NCBI RefSeq assembly: GCF_024347355.1
Contig: NZ_AP025465.1
Location: forward strand, 186,001 to 250,000
Reading direction: 5' to 3'
Length of the DNA stretch: 64,000 bases
From: Vibrio chagasii
Lineage (GTDB): Bacteria > Pseudomonadota > Gammaproteobacteria > Enterobacterales > Vibrionaceae
The translations under genes were made by a program, and so were the position numbers. The notes under the pieces were generated by a model that ran no database searches, was not told the origin of the DNA, and saw only the letters and a list, made by a program, of their open reading frames with translations. Below are positions 8,874 to 18,211 of this stretch, piece after piece; within the stretch, counting starts at the first letter, position 1; each line of letters starts with the position of its first letter.

Positions 8874-9888
8874 TGTAGATATAGTGCTGCTTTGGGTTGA
8901 CTCTAAAGACCCTAAGTGGCAAGAGTTATATGAACAATATTCTCCTGAAAGCGTAACGACAGCTAATCATATTTGCCGGTTTAGATCTTGGGATAACTTG
9001 CAGTATATCTTTCGAGGTATTGAAGAGTTTATGCCTTGGGTACGTAAAGTTCACTTTGTGACTCAAGGCCATCTACCTGAATGGTTAAATGTCTTAGATG
9101 ACAAACTTAGCGTATTGACGCATCAAGATATATTTAAAAATCATACCCATTTACCAACATTTAACTCGAATGCTATTGAGGTGAATTTTAATAATATTCC
9201 TGACCTGGCCGAGAAATTCATCCTTTTTAATGACGACTTTTTCGTTTTAAAGCCCTTAAAAGAAGACAGATTCTTTAGAGATGATTTACCTGTCGACTTT
9301 TTGGTACAAAGCTTTGAAAGGCGTGGTGTTTTATATAATACTTTAAAGCCTAAAAACACTTTGAGTGCCAAGGCTATTAATAACAATATTGATTACCTTA
9401 ATAATAACTATAATAAACGCAATTTACCTTCGGCTAAATTCTACTCACCAGAATATAATACTTTCAGTCGAGTTCTTAATATAATTTATAATTTTACTAC
9501 ATCCAATATACCTTGGTTGAAATTAAACCATGTGCCGCAGCCACACCTTAAGTCAACTTTAGATGACTTGTGGGATAGTCATTTTGATTTATTAGATGCA
9601 ACGAGTAGTCATAAGTTTCGAGTCGAGTCAGATACAACACAGTATCTTTTTAGATATATTAATTTACTTACGGGAAATTTTTACCCTAAAGAATACAAGG
9701 ATTATATTTCTCGAGAAATCAATGAAACCAATGATATGTCTAGGTTGTTGACAGAATTAGATGATATTAGTTTGTTAAGTGTATCTGATACTGAAAATCT
9801 TGGTCATACTGACTTTGATGAAGTAAAAAACATATTCAATCACTTTCTTTCTTCTCTTTTACCTAAGAAGTCAAGTTTTGAAAAGTAG
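8848..9888 (+). CDS. Stealth-family sugar-phosphate transferase 2
   Basis: This 346-residue second Stealth protein is divergent from the first. Region 1 is VDIVLLWVDSKDPKWQ, region 2 RFRSWDNLQYIFRGIEEF with WVRKVHFVTQGHLPEW, and region 3 FNSNAIEVNFNNIPDL with FILFNDDFFV. Unlike gene 1 it starts almost directly with region 1, so it has no N-terminal extension. The start codon lies inside the end of the preceding gene, between A-rich codons, which suggests translational coupling. Two different Stealth enzymes beside a TagF-like enzyme suggest a polymer with more than one phosphate linkage, or alternation between two transferases. Confidence 0.88.
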   Translation: MKKMKKISDVDIVLLWVDSKDPKWQELYEQYSPESVTTANHICRFRSWDNLQYIFRGIEEFMPWVRKVHFVTQGHLPEWLNVLDDKLSVLTHQDIFKNHTHLPTFNSNAIEVNFNNIPDLAEKFILFNDDFFVLKPLKEDRFFRDDLPVDFLVQSFERRGVLYNTLKPKNTLSAKAINNNIDYLNNNYNKRNLPSAKFYSPEYNTFSRVLNIIYNFTTSNIPWLKLNHVPQPHLKSTLDDLWDSHFDLLDATSSHKFRVESDTTQYLFRYINLLTGNFYPKEYKDYISREINETNDMSRLLTELDDISLLSVSDTENLGHTDFDEVKNIFNHFLSSLLPKKSSFEK

Positions 9889-9932
9889 AAGCTTTGGTAT
9901 GTTTTTTACCATCTTGGTGTATTTCGGTTTAC

Positions 9933-11795
9933 CTAAGTATTATTTAAAGTATACCCAGTAGGAGCTTCTAACAGTATTCTTCTGATACACTCCACCTTAA
10001 AATCATGGCAGCACTCGTCTAGCTCGTTCAATAGTATCTGCATCTCTGGCCAGTTGAGCTTACTCTCCATTGCCGTCATGATTTTTTCGTGGCTAGTTCC
10101 TTCGACATTGTCACCAATTAGAAGCTCTTCATATAGCTTCTCTCCGGGTCTTAAACCTGTAAATTTGATTTCGATATCTCCTTCATCGGAGCTTGAGCTT
10201 TCCTTCATACCCATTAAATGCACCATGCGTTTTGCAAGGTCTAGAATTTTAACGGGTTCACCCATATCCAGGACGAAAACTTGTCCATTGTTTCCCATCG
10301 CACCAGCCTGAATGACAAGCTGTGCAGCTTCTGGTATTAGCATAAAATAACGGATGATATCTGGATGAGTAACGGTAACAGGGCCGCCAGCTTTAATTTG
10401 CTTCTTAAAAAGTGGCACTACCGATCCGGAAGAGCCTAACACATTACCAAACCTGACCATGGTAAAGACAGTATCTGTACCTTTATCTGCAAGCGCTTGA
10501 AGAACGAGTTCAGCCATCCGCTTACTCGCTCCCATTACATTCGTTGGTCTTACGGCTTTGTCGGTTGAAATTAGAGTGAAGTTTTTCACACCGCACTCTA
10601 TAGCCGCTTGTGCGCAGGATAGAGTCCCAAAAACATTATTACGAATCCCTTCAACAACATTATCCTCGACTAGGGGGACATGTTTGTATGCGGCCGCATG
10701 ATATAAGGTCTCAATTTCATAGGTATTAATCAGTTTTTCAAGACGGTTCTGTCTTTGGACTGAACCTAAAGCTGCAATGACCTGGGTTTGGCTTTTTAAG
10801 TTTTTCTTCGTAGAAAGTAGTTCTTGTTCAATTTTGTATAGGTTGTACTCATTAAGTTCGAATAGGACTAATGTTTTAGGTTGCTGCGCCAAGATTTGAC
10901 GACATAGCTCTGAACCAATGGAGCCACCAGCCCCGGTTACCATTACACACTTGTTATGAATATTCTTCGCCAGTAATTGACTGTCAGGTGTGATAGGTGC
11001 TCTGCCCAACAGATCAGCTACGTCGAGATCTTTGATCTCTGTCGCAGTCGCTTTACCTGCAGCTATGTCCTCTACCGATGGGACAGACTGAATCGCAATA
11101 GGCCAATCAGACAATTTTTCTACGAGTCTTAATCGTTTACCTTTATTAATATTATTAATTGCTAGTAATAGCTTTACTGGCTGGTAAAGAGATTGCAGAT
11201 GTTCAAACTCACTTGGGTGATGGACTTTTAACCCAAATAGAATATTACCTCTTTTGCTCGGGTCGTCATCTAATAATACAACCGGGTTATATTCATCACC
11301 GTGTATTAGCGCATATACTAGTTCACGACCAGTAGCTCCCGCACCATAGATAAATACATTGGGCTTTTTGCGTTTTATCATCTGATCATAGGCTGAGCGG
11401 ATCATTATTCTTGGTCCGCCCAATGTAAGTATGGCTAGCCCGGCATAGATAAATGGAACACTTCTTGGGATAAAGCTATGAAAAAAGAACTCACTAATCA
11501 CTAATGTTAGAGATGAAATAAATACAGCAAGGAAGATGTGACCGACGGCAGGAAACATCATGTAGCGTAGTACTGCACGATACATCCCAAGTTTGGTGAA
11601 GGTGAATATCGTGACTGAAATTGTCAGGAATAATGTGACCCATTCGTTAGGCCCTACGTCAAAGGTATATGTTCCCAACCTTAAAGCAACGGCAAGGTAA
11701 ATCGACATTGCTATTGCAAATATGTCGTAGCCAATACTAATTAAGCGCTTATTTTTCCGCTTGGTGTTGAGAATCACTCGTATTGGCTTAATCAT
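9933..11795 (-). CDS. Membrane-bound nucleotide-sugar 4,6-dehydratase (WbpM/CapD type)
   Basis: This 620-residue protein has four N-terminal membrane segments (about residues 20-125), a first Rossmann-like region (IYGAGATGRELVYAL near 150) and a catalytic SDR domain starting with MVTGAGGSIGSELCRQI near 285. The long-WbpM/FlaA1-type signature is seen as LISTDKAVRPTNVMGASKR, with the Ser-Met-Lys-like catalytic arrangement in place of Tyr-x3-Lys. Family members dehydrate UDP-GlcNAc to the 4-keto-6-deoxy intermediate for QuiNAc, FucNAc or bacillosamine. It is divergent from an SDR reductase and a PglC-like transferase, which fits a shared QuiNAc-type pathway. The product is inferred. Confidence 0.92.
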   Translation of the reverse strand: MIKPIRVILNTKRKNKRLISIGYDIFAIAMSIYLAVALRLGTYTFDVGPNEWVTLFLTISVTIFTFTKLGMYRAVLRYMMFPAVGHIFLAVFISSLTLVISEFFFHSFIPRSVPFIYAGLAILTLGGPRIMIRSAYDQMIKRKKPNVFIYGAGATGRELVYALIHGDEYNPVVLLDDDPSKRGNILFGLKVHHPSEFEHLQSLYQPVKLLLAINNINKGKRLRLVEKLSDWPIAIQSVPSVEDIAAGKATATEIKDLDVADLLGRAPITPDSQLLAKNIHNKCVMVTGAGGSIGSELCRQILAQQPKTLVLFELNEYNLYKIEQELLSTKKNLKSQTQVIAALGSVQRQNRLEKLINTYEIETLYHAAAYKHVPLVEDNVVEGIRNNVFGTLSCAQAAIECGVKNFTLISTDKAVRPTNVMGASKRMAELVLQALADKGTDTVFTMVRFGNVLGSSGSVVPLFKKQIKAGGPVTVTHPDIIRYFMLIPEAAQLVIQAGAMGNNGQVFVLDMGEPVKILDLAKRMVHLMGMKESSSSDEGDIEIKFTGLRPGEKLYEELLIGDNVEGTSHEKIMTAMESKLNWPEMQILLNELDECCHDFKVECIRRILLEAPTGYTLNNT

Positions 11796-11971
11796 TATTT
11801 TCCTTGATAACTTTTAATTCAGTCTAATAAGCTGTAGCTGAGGATTTGATATGAAGATATTTTAATGTTCTTAAGTGCGGTAAGCTAGATGTAATTGGTT
11901 GTTATGTGTTGCCTAATCGATTTACTGTTGATTTTGTTTATTATTTGTTCGTTTATTGAGCGGTTTGTTTT

Positions 11972-12916
11972 ATGAAACTTTTGGTTACAGGTAGTACTGG
12001 GTTTGTTGGTGCTCGAGTGGTTGAGTTAGCAGAAGCGCGTGATTGGGAAGTAGTTTCTGTAGTTCGTAAGGGTTCCAGAACACAACCTAACTGCTTTTTG
12101 GTTTCGTCTATCGGTGCTGAAACTGACTGGTCTGATGCATTCGAAGGTGTAGACTGTGTTGTTCATTGTGCTGCTCGAGTGCATCAAATGAATGAAAGTG
12201 CGCAAGATGCTTTGGCTGCCTATCGAGATATCAACACCTTTGGCACTTTGAACCTAGCGAAGCAAGCCGCTGAGGCCGGTGTTAAACGGTTTGTGTTCGT
12301 CAGCTCTATTAAAGTTAATGGTGAGTTTTCCGAACCTGGTTCACCTTTTTTACCTAACTTAGATAACATCCCCGAAGACCCTTACGGTTTGAGTAAGTAT
12401 GAAGCGGAGATTGCGCTAACTAAGCTCTCGAAAGAAACAGGCTTAGAGGTCGTTATTGTTAGGCCCCCACTGGTTTATGGGCCCGGTGTGAAAGCCAATT
12501 TCTTATCAATGATGCGTATGGTTGAAAAGGGCATCCCACTTCCATTTGGCGCGATTCATAATAAGAGAAGCTTGGTATATGTAGATAACTTATCAAGTTT
12601 AATATTAACTTGTTGTGAGCACCCCTCTGCACCTGGCCATACCTTCTTGGCTTCTGATTGCCAGGACGTTTCGACTGGTCAATTAATAAGAGCGATTGCG
12701 CTTTCAATGGATAAATCACCGAAGCTTTTACCGATTCCAATGTCTTGGATAAAGGTAGGAGCGTCAGTATTGCGAAGGCAGCATATAGCCCAAAGAGTAT
12801 GTAGCAACCTTCAAGTGGAAGCTCGCCATACAAAAGAGATTTTGGGTTGGATTCCTCCGGTGACTTTCAAAGACGGGATCAATAAAACCGTAGAAGCATA
12901 CTTGAAGTCACTCTGA
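11972..12916 (+). CDS. NAD-dependent sugar epimerase/4-reductase (SDR)
   Basis: This 314-residue extended SDR has the nucleotide-binding motif GSTGFVGARV at the N-terminus, VFVSSIKVNGE, and the catalytic Tyr-x3-Lys in DPYGLSKYEAE (about residue 137). It resembles GalE-like and WbpV/WreQ-like enzymes. Because the neighbours are a WbpM-type dehydratase (divergent) and a PglC-like initiating transferase (118 bp downstream), reduction of UDP-4-keto-6-deoxy-GlcNAc to UDP-QuiNAc is a reasonable guess. A plain 4-epimerase is the alternative. No terminator is seen before the next gene. Confidence 0.85.
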   Translation: MKLLVTGSTGFVGARVVELAEARDWEVVSVVRKGSRTQPNCFLVSSIGAETDWSDAFEGVDCVVHCAARVHQMNESAQDALAAYRDINTFGTLNLAKQAAEAGVKRFVFVSSIKVNGEFSEPGSPFLPNLDNIPEDPYGLSKYEAEIALTKLSKETGLEVVIVRPPLVYGPGVKANFLSMMRMVEKGIPLPFGAIHNKRSLVYVDNLSSLILTCCEHPSAPGHTFLASDCQDVSTGQLIRAIALSMDKSPKLLPIPMSWIKVGASVLRRQHIAQRVCSNLQVEARHTKEILGWIPPVTFKDGINKTVEAYLKSL

Positions 12917-13034
12917 TGTGTTGCAGCTCACTTTCACTATTCATAACCGCAATCGAGTCGGCTACTGTCTACTACAATGAGTAGCACTGACGACATTCAG
13001 CATATTCGTTTAATCAGAGTTTAAGGCATCCATT

Positions 13035-13580
13035 TTGATTCGTTTATTAGATTTCTTTTTTGCATTGTTTGGCCTACTGTTCCTTTGGCCTGTTTTTGTG
13101 GTCATTTGTATTCTTGGTTACTTTGACACAGGCTCTCCAGTCTTCTTTCAGACTCGGGTAGGGCGTAATAAAAAGCCATTTACGTTAGTGAAATTCCGAA
13201 CTATGCCGGTAGAAACACAATCAGTGGCAACTCACTTGGTGGGGGCTCGCTCGGTGACTAAACTTGGGGGATTTTTACGCAAGACTAAATTGGATGAACT
13301 ACCACAGTTATACAACGTTCTGAAAGGTGAAATGAGTTTGGTTGGCCCTCGACCATGCTTGTTCAACCAGCAAGAGCTCATCGATGAAAGGGAATTGAGA
13401 GGCGTGCTGGCGGTAAGGCCCGGTGTCACGGGGTTGGCTCAAATCAATGATATCGATATGTCGACACCCAAGCTATTGGCGGAATGGGATCAGCGCATGC
13501 TCAAGACGCTAACGACTAAGCTTTACTTTCAATACATCATTCAAACGGTGTTAGGTAAAGGAACTGGTGATCGAGTGTGA
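13035..13580 (+). CDS. Initiating sugar-phosphate transferase (PglC-like phosphoglycosyl transferase)
   Basis: This 181-residue monotopic phosphoglycosyl transferase moves a sugar-1-phosphate to undecaprenyl phosphate at the inner membrane. It has a single N-terminal re-entrant hydrophobic segment (residues 2-30) and the core motifs [37 protein letters not shown] and LVGPRP. The size corresponds to the catalytic core without the four-helix N-terminus of WbaP-like enzymes. The start is TTG 13035, supported by AAGG at 13023-13026. With the preceding dehydratase and reductase it probably initiates a chain on a deoxy-amino sugar such as QuiNAc. This inference comes from context. Confidence 0.9.
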   Translation: MIRLLDFFFALFGLLFLWPVFVVICILGYFDTGSPVFFQTRVGRNKKPFTLVKFRTMPVETQSVATHLVGARSVTKLGGFLRKTKLDELPQLYNVLKGEMSLVGPRPCLFNQQELIDERELRGVLAVRPGVTGLAQINDIDMSTPKLLAEWDQRMLKTLTTKLYFQYIIQTVLGKGTGDRV

Positions 13581-13807
13581 GTGGCGATGCTTAAGGCTCA
13601 CGATATATGAGATCTGTGCCAAACTTTACAGTTTTGCGTACTAGAGAGCTCTAATATGATGCTTTATAAGGTATTGCTTATGATTTACTCATTTACTTGA
13701 TTGTGGTTATTATCTATGATGATCAGTCAGTTGTTTAAGCTGAACAACTTTTTGAGGGTGTGAAAATCATCCTCTATATATAAACGTTTATATCAATGGA
13801 AATTATT

Positions 13808-14047
13808 ATGAAAAAGATGGCTCTAGCAGCTGCATTAGCAGTTAGCTTCTCAGGTGCTGCGTTTGCAGCTGAAGAAACTGCAGCAGCTGGTTCAAGTACT
13901 GGTACGGCTGCAGGCACTGGTGCATCTGCAGCAGCAGCTGGCACAGCAACAACAGTTGCAGTAGCGACAGCAGCAGTAGCAGCAGCAGCAGCAGTAGCAG
14001 TTGCTTCTAACGAAAGCGGTGCAACAACTACAACAACTACTCGATAA
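13808..14047 (+). CDS. Small secreted Ala/Thr-rich peptide (GfcA/YjbE-like)
   Basis: This 79-residue product has a clear signal peptide (MKKMALAAALAVSFSGAAFA, cleavage after AFA). The mature part is composed almost only of Ala, Thr, Gly, Ser and Val and ends in a run of Thr. In enterobacteria the first gene of the yjbEFGH and gfc operons encodes a similar low-complexity exported peptide of unknown function, and here the YjbF, YjbG and YjbH homologues follow directly. I prefer ATG 13808 to the upstream in-frame ATG 13796 because it begins the signal peptide. A terminator-like hairpin follows the stop, so this gene may be transcribed in excess over the rest. Confidence 0.8.
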   Translation: MKKMALAAALAVSFSGAAFAAEETAAAGSSTGTAAGTGASAAAAGTATTVAVATAAVAAAAAVAVASNESGATTTTTTR

Positions 14048-14064
14048 TTTTTGAGTTGGTTTTT

Positions 14065-14102
14065 AAAACCATTTTATGTGAAAGCATAAAGTGGTTTTTT
14101 TA
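14065..14102 (+). terminator. Terminator/attenuator between gfcA-like and yjbF-like genes
   Basis: Arms AAAACCATTTTATG (14065-14078) and CATAAAGTGGTTTT (14085-14098) are separated by a 6-nt loop, and the T tract continues past 14100. It is inside an apparent operon, so partial read-through is likely. Confidence 0.85.
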
Positions 14103-14158
14103 TATCAGATTTTCATATTGGACATCAGCAACCAGGTTGCTAGGAAGCAGAACTCGTC

Positions 14159-14863
14159 ATGCTCAAACCTCTAATCATATCTCTTGGCCTTTTACTTACT
14201 GGTTGTTCTCAGCAGTTTCAAGACGTAAATTCCACTTTTGATGAAGCCTTTTTTGGAAGCTCTGATGTTGAGCTATCCAAGGAATACATTCAAACCTTAC
14301 CTTATTCCAGCATTTATGCGGAAGTAAACGATCAAGGTAAAATCTTTATGGTTTTGGCGTACGTCGGTGAAAATCCGAAAACGGGCGCAGAGCGGTTAAA
14401 GTGGATGTCTTCTGACAAAGCGATGATCGTTACTGAAAATGGACGTATCGTACAAACCCTATTACTTCCTTACGAAAACCTCTCTGGTTTGGCATTCCAT
14501 CCGTTAAACACGTTCTCGTCAGCAAACAGCTCGTCACCAGATTCTTCTTCTGTGTTTGATGTGTCAGTTAACCCCGGAGCCAAAAAATGGCAAGCGGTTT
14601 ACGATTGGCAACCAAATTATCGATTCGGCTATAAAGCGAACATCACCCGAACGTATGCGGGGAATGAAACCGTCGAAACCCCGCTAGCATCTATCGATAC
14701 CAAGAAATTCCAAGAAAAAGTGAACTTCCCGATGTTAGAGCAAGAGATGACGAACGCATATTGGGTCGACAGTAAAGGTCAAGTGGTTAAAACCATACAG
14801 TATTTAGGCCCAAATATGACAAGGCTTGAGCTAACCGTCCTTAAGCCTTACCAAAGTAATTAA
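14159..14863 (+). CDS. YjbF/GfcB-family lipoprotein
   Basis: This 234-residue lipoprotein has the signal MLKPLIISLGLLLTGC, with lipobox LLTGC and the acylated Cys at residue 16. The mature part has segments typical of the YjbF/GfcB family, for example SIYAEVNDQGKIFMVLAYV and the repeat-like late part TNAYWVDSKGQVVKTIQYLGP. In E. coli the family is encoded in yjbEFGH and gfcABCDE-etp-etk and is needed for polysaccharide secretion, with an unknown molecular role. It probably sits in the outer-membrane inner leaflet. It is followed after 22 bp by the YjbG homologue. Confidence 0.88.
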   Translation: MLKPLIISLGLLLTGCSQQFQDVNSTFDEAFFGSSDVELSKEYIQTLPYSSIYAEVNDQGKIFMVLAYVGENPKTGAERLKWMSSDKAMIVTENGRIVQTLLLPYENLSGLAFHPLNTFSSANSSSPDSSSVFDVSVNPGAKKWQAVYDWQPNYRFGYKANITRTYAGNETVETPLASIDTKKFQEKVNFPMLEQEMTNAYWVDSKGQVVKTIQYLGPNMTRLELTVLKPYQSN

Positions 14864-14885
14864 CGAGTCTGAGTAACGAATTAAA

Positions 14886-15773
14886 ATGATGAATAATATG
14901 AGTCACGCATCAAAAATGACGGAGTGTCGGCTGTCTGTTATGAGTTCTACGCTAACGATGAGAGTTCTGTTGACGTTTAGTGCGCTGTTATCTCTGTGTA
15001 CTTTTAGCTACGCTTCTTCAGCGTCTAACGTTGTTAAGCCTTCGGTTAAAACAACAATCGAGCTTCCTCTTCAAGGTGTAACGCTTGAGTATAAAGCTAA
15101 TGTTCGATTGCTTCAGGTATTAGACGACGCGAATGCTAGCGGCAGTATCGGTTATTTTCCTCTTTCAGCTCAATTTTTTGATAAAACTAATACTAAAGCT
15201 AACGGACTTTACAAAGATATCGAAGCCAAAAAGCGCCATGTATTTAACCAACTTGACGCTTTCTCGGCAGAAGAGCCAGAAGCAAAATTAGTAAAGCAAC
15301 AATTAGCTTCTTTCCAATATCTCAATCGAGTTTTTATTGAATTGGACCGCAATGCGGTTATCTCGCAATCAGATAAGAACCCGTTACTGGTTTCCCGTTC
15401 TAATCTAGATAAAACATCGGCAACTCAAGCTCAAAGGTTTTCTCTGTACTTACCACAACGACCAACGTCAATTCAGTTGGTGGGGGCAATGAAAGAGTCG
15501 GTCACCATGAATCTGATAGAGCATGGCACCTTGAATGACTATCTCGACGCATTGCCGAACGGTTTTATTGGTGAATCAGCAGATAAAAGCGTGGCTTATG
15601 TTGTTCAGCCAGATGGCGTGGTACAAACCATTCAATACGCTTACTGGAACGAACAGCCGGTTTACCTAGCACCAGGTGCCATCGTATTTATGGCGTTTTA
15701 CTCTTTGCCATCGGAATACTCAACGTTAAACCAAGATATTGTCGATTTGCTACGTCATAAGGTTGGCCTGTAA
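14886..15773 (+). CDS. YjbG/GfcC-family capsule biosynthesis protein
   Basis: This periplasmic protein of up to 295 residues has a Sec-type signal at MRVLLTFSALLSLCTFSYAS, which starts at an internal ATG (14958). Translation may begin at 14886 with a 24-residue extension or at 14958. The mature part carries VKTTIELPLQGVTLEYKANV and late β-strand-rich sequence ending in PVYLAPGAIVFMAFYSLP. GfcC-family proteins carry ubiquitin-like β-grasp domains and assist the Wza export channel in group 4 capsules. The stop codon overlaps the start of the YjbH gene (TAATG), which indicates translational coupling. Confidence 0.87.
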   Translation: MMNNMSHASKMTECRLSVMSSTLTMRVLLTFSALLSLCTFSYASSASNVVKPSVKTTIELPLQGVTLEYKANVRLLQVLDDANASGSIGYFPLSAQFFDKTNTKANGLYKDIEAKKRHVFNQLDAFSAEEPEAKLVKQQLASFQYLNRVFIELDRNAVISQSDKNPLLVSRSNLDKTSATQAQRFSLYLPQRPTSIQLVGAMKESVTMNLIEHGTLNDYLDALPNGFIGESADKSVAYVVQPDGVVQTIQYAYWNEQPVYLAPGAIVFMAFYSLPSEYSTLNQDIVDLLRHKVGL

Positions 15774-18055
15774 TGCTGAAACAGAAATCATTCCCTCTAT
15801 CGGCAGTGTGCACATCGGTTACCTGCGCCTTGTTAATGACCAGTAGCGCTTCTGTTTTTGCAGAGACGGTTTTTGCCGAAACAGCTATTGGTTCCTCTTC
15901 GATTCGAGCAGAGAAATCATCATTCGACGATACAGAATACAGAACGTCGCAAATGAACTTTGGTGGTGTTGGCCTAATGCAAATGCCAACAGGCCGAATG
16001 GCACCAGAAGGTGAGTTCAACTTTAGCGCCTCGTTTAATAACGAATACTACTTTTATAACGTCAGCTTACAGGTGATGCCTTGGCTTGAAACCACTATTC
16101 GTTATACGCAAGTACAAGACCTGCTTTATAGCGGAGGCGCAGACCAAGACTGCTCACAAAACTCATTCAGTGGTTGTACAAAATACACAGATAAAGGCAT
16201 CGACTTTAAACTGCGTTTAATCGAAGAAGGGTACTACTTACCAGAAGTGTCGGTAGGCGTGCGTGATTTTGGTGGTACAGGCTTGTTCGATGGCGAATTT
16301 GTCGCGGCAACCAAACGCTTTGGCCCTGTTGATTTTACCTTGGGCATGGCTTGGGGATACATGGGCACCAGTGGCAATTTCACTAACCCACTGTGCAAAG
16401 CCAGTGACAAGTATTGTGAACGTCCGTCTGATTATAAAGGCAATGGCGGCAGTGTTGACTTTGAACGCTGGTTTAAAGGTGATGCGGCGATTTATGGTGG
16501 TTTTGAATATCAAACCCCTTATAAGCCTTTAACCTTGAAGCTTGAATACGATGGCAATGATTACTCTCAAGATTTCCCAGTAGTACGTGGTGGTGTCGAC
16601 ATGACACAACATACGCCATGGAACGTGGGTGCTGTGTACCGTTTCACTGATTGGGGCTCAGCGAAAGTCAGCTATGAGCGAGGCGATACTTTAACCCTTG
16701 GTTTCGATCTCTCGACTAACTTCAATGAAATGTATTCTGTGTGGAGAGATACTGAAACAGCCGAATTGCGCCCGAGTGGTGTTGAGGCGGTGGACGATAT
16801 TGATATGGGGGCCCTCGCAGAACAGCTTGAAACGGTTGCAGGCTATGAACAAGCGCAAATCTTGGTCGACGATAACAGCATTGTAGTAAAAGGTACTCAA
16901 GTTAAATACCGAGACAGAGATATTGCTCTTGAACGCGGTGCAACGGTTATCGCGAATGCAGTCCCGAGTTACATCGACACCTACAAAATCATCGAAAATG
17001 ATAAATCGATGGAACTCACAGAGACGACGGTAGATGCTCAAGCGTTCAAAGCGGCCGCTAATAACAATTATCTTAATGCTCAAACCAGTGATGCAACCGA
17101 TACTCACGAATTAGAGCGCAAGAAATCCGTTATCTATCATGACGGGCGTGAACGATTCGATGTGTCGATTTCACCAAATTTAGCTCAATCGTTCGGTTCG
17201 GCTGAAAACTTCTACTTATACAGTTTGGGTTTATACACCAATGCTTCGTTCTGGGCGTTAAACAATGTCGAACTGTCGGGCTCTCTTTACGTTAACTTAA
17301 TCGATAACTACGACAAGTTTAATTACGAAATCCCATCAGACGGCACTGACCAAACACCAAGGGTAAGAACCTTGTTCCGCTCTTACGTTGACGATCCAGT
17401 TCGCTTAGATCGCTTACAGCTGACTTGGTTTGAAGACTACGGCAGCGGTGTCTACACCCAAGCTTACGGCGGCTACCTTGAAAGCATGTTCGCGGGTGTA
17501 GGTGGTGAAATTCTTTACCGACCATTCAACCAAAACTGGGCAATTGGCGCAGACATGACCGCAATAAGCCAGCGCGATCCTGAAAGTTGGTTCGGCACGT
17601 TTGATGAAGAGATCCAGGTAAACCCAGACGACAGCAACCGAACGTACAAAGTAATCGATAAAGGCACCACTGGCTTTATCACTGGTTACTACACTCCACA
17701 ATGGGATTTCTTGAGCGATACCTTGCTTAAAGTGGGTGTCGGTAAATTCCTTGCCGGTGACATCGGTACTCGTGTTGATTTCTCTAAGCAGTTCAAGAGT
17801 GGTGTGATTGCCGGCGCGTTTGTCAGCCTAACCGACATGACAACTGAAGAGTACGGTGAAGGTAGTTATACCAAAGGCTTCTACGTGTCGATTCCGTTTG
17901 ATTTAATGACGGTGAAACCAAGCTCAAGCCGTGGTGGCTTCACCTGGTTGCCGATCACGCGTGACGGCGGACAAGTGCTGAATAAGCAGTACAACTTGTT
18001 CGATCAAACCGATGCTCGCTCACCTTGGTTCCAAAGGCCAAGTAGCGTTAAGTAG
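15773..18055 (+). CDS. YjbH/GfcD-family outer-membrane β-barrel protein
   Basis: This 760-residue protein has a signal peptide ending near SSASVFAETVFA. It then shows the family start NFGGVGLMQMPTGRMAPEG and a long series of alternating strands with aromatic girdles. The C-terminal part contains SDTLLKVGVGKFLAGDIGT, typical of YjbH. The family is thought to form outer-membrane barrels that work with Wza in exopolysaccharide secretion. The C-terminus does not end in the classical aromatic residue (it ends RPSSVK). Downstream is a 728-bp repeat-filled gap before Wza, so the export genes are split into two transcription units here. Confidence 0.9.
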   Translation: MLKQKSFPLSAVCTSVTCALLMTSSASVFAETVFAETAIGSSSIRAEKSSFDDTEYRTSQMNFGGVGLMQMPTGRMAPEGEFNFSASFNNEYYFYNVSLQVMPWLETTIRYTQVQDLLYSGGADQDCSQNSFSGCTKYTDKGIDFKLRLIEEGYYLPEVSVGVRDFGGTGLFDGEFVAATKRFGPVDFTLGMAWGYMGTSGNFTNPLCKASDKYCERPSDYKGNGGSVDFERWFKGDAAIYGGFEYQTPYKPLTLKLEYDGNDYSQDFPVVRGGVDMTQHTPWNVGAVYRFTDWGSAKVSYERGDTLTLGFDLSTNFNEMYSVWRDTETAELRPSGVEAVDDIDMGALAEQLETVAGYEQAQILVDDNSIVVKGTQVKYRDRDIALERGATVIANAVPSYIDTYKIIENDKSMELTETTVDAQAFKAAANNNYLNAQTSDATDTHELERKKSVIYHDGRERFDVSISPNLAQSFGSAENFYLYSLGLYTNASFWALNNVELSGSLYVNLIDNYDKFNYEIPSDGTDQTPRVRTLFRSYVDDPVRLDRLQLTWFEDYGSGVYTQAYGGYLESMFAGVGGEILYRPFNQNWAIGADMTAISQRDPESWFGTFDEEIQVNPDDSNRTYKVIDKGTTGFITGYYTPQWDFLSDTLLKVGVGKFLAGDIGTRVDFSKQFKSGVIAGAFVSLTDMTTEEYGEGSYTKGFYVSIPFDLMTVKPSSSRGGFTWLPITRDGGQVLNKQYNLFDQTDARSPWFQRPSSVK

Positions 18056-18062
18056 ATTTAGG

Positions 18063-18190
18063 GGCGAATACGAGCAACGAGTAATCGGGATACGAAGAGC
18101 GAGAAAAGATAGATACGGTTAACGAGTAAGCCGGATACGAAAAGCAGGGAAAGAGCAGTCTCGAATAATTCAGTAACGAATAGCTTAAGA
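18063..18190 (+). repeat. Dispersed repeat, forward copies
   Basis: Several units such as GAGTAATCGGGATACGAAG and ACGAGTAAGCCGGATACGAA follow the yjbH stop codon. They are matched by reverse-complement copies at 18335-18445, giving an inverted arrangement around the second element. Confidence 0.8.
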
Positions 18191-18211
18191 GCTCGTGATA
18201 TTAATGGGGTC

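Noticed and set aside
12459..12833. 124-codon minus-strand frame inside the SDR gene
   Set aside because: It is a shadow of the well-supported SDR coding sequence on the plus strand.
13754..13772. GAGGGTG/CATCCTC hairpin before the GfcA-like gene
   Set aside because: It has a mismatch and a short stem, too weak to call an operator.
14056..14241. 61-codon frame between the GfcA-like and YjbF-like genes
   Set aside because: It runs through the terminator hairpin and into the lipoprotein gene in another frame.
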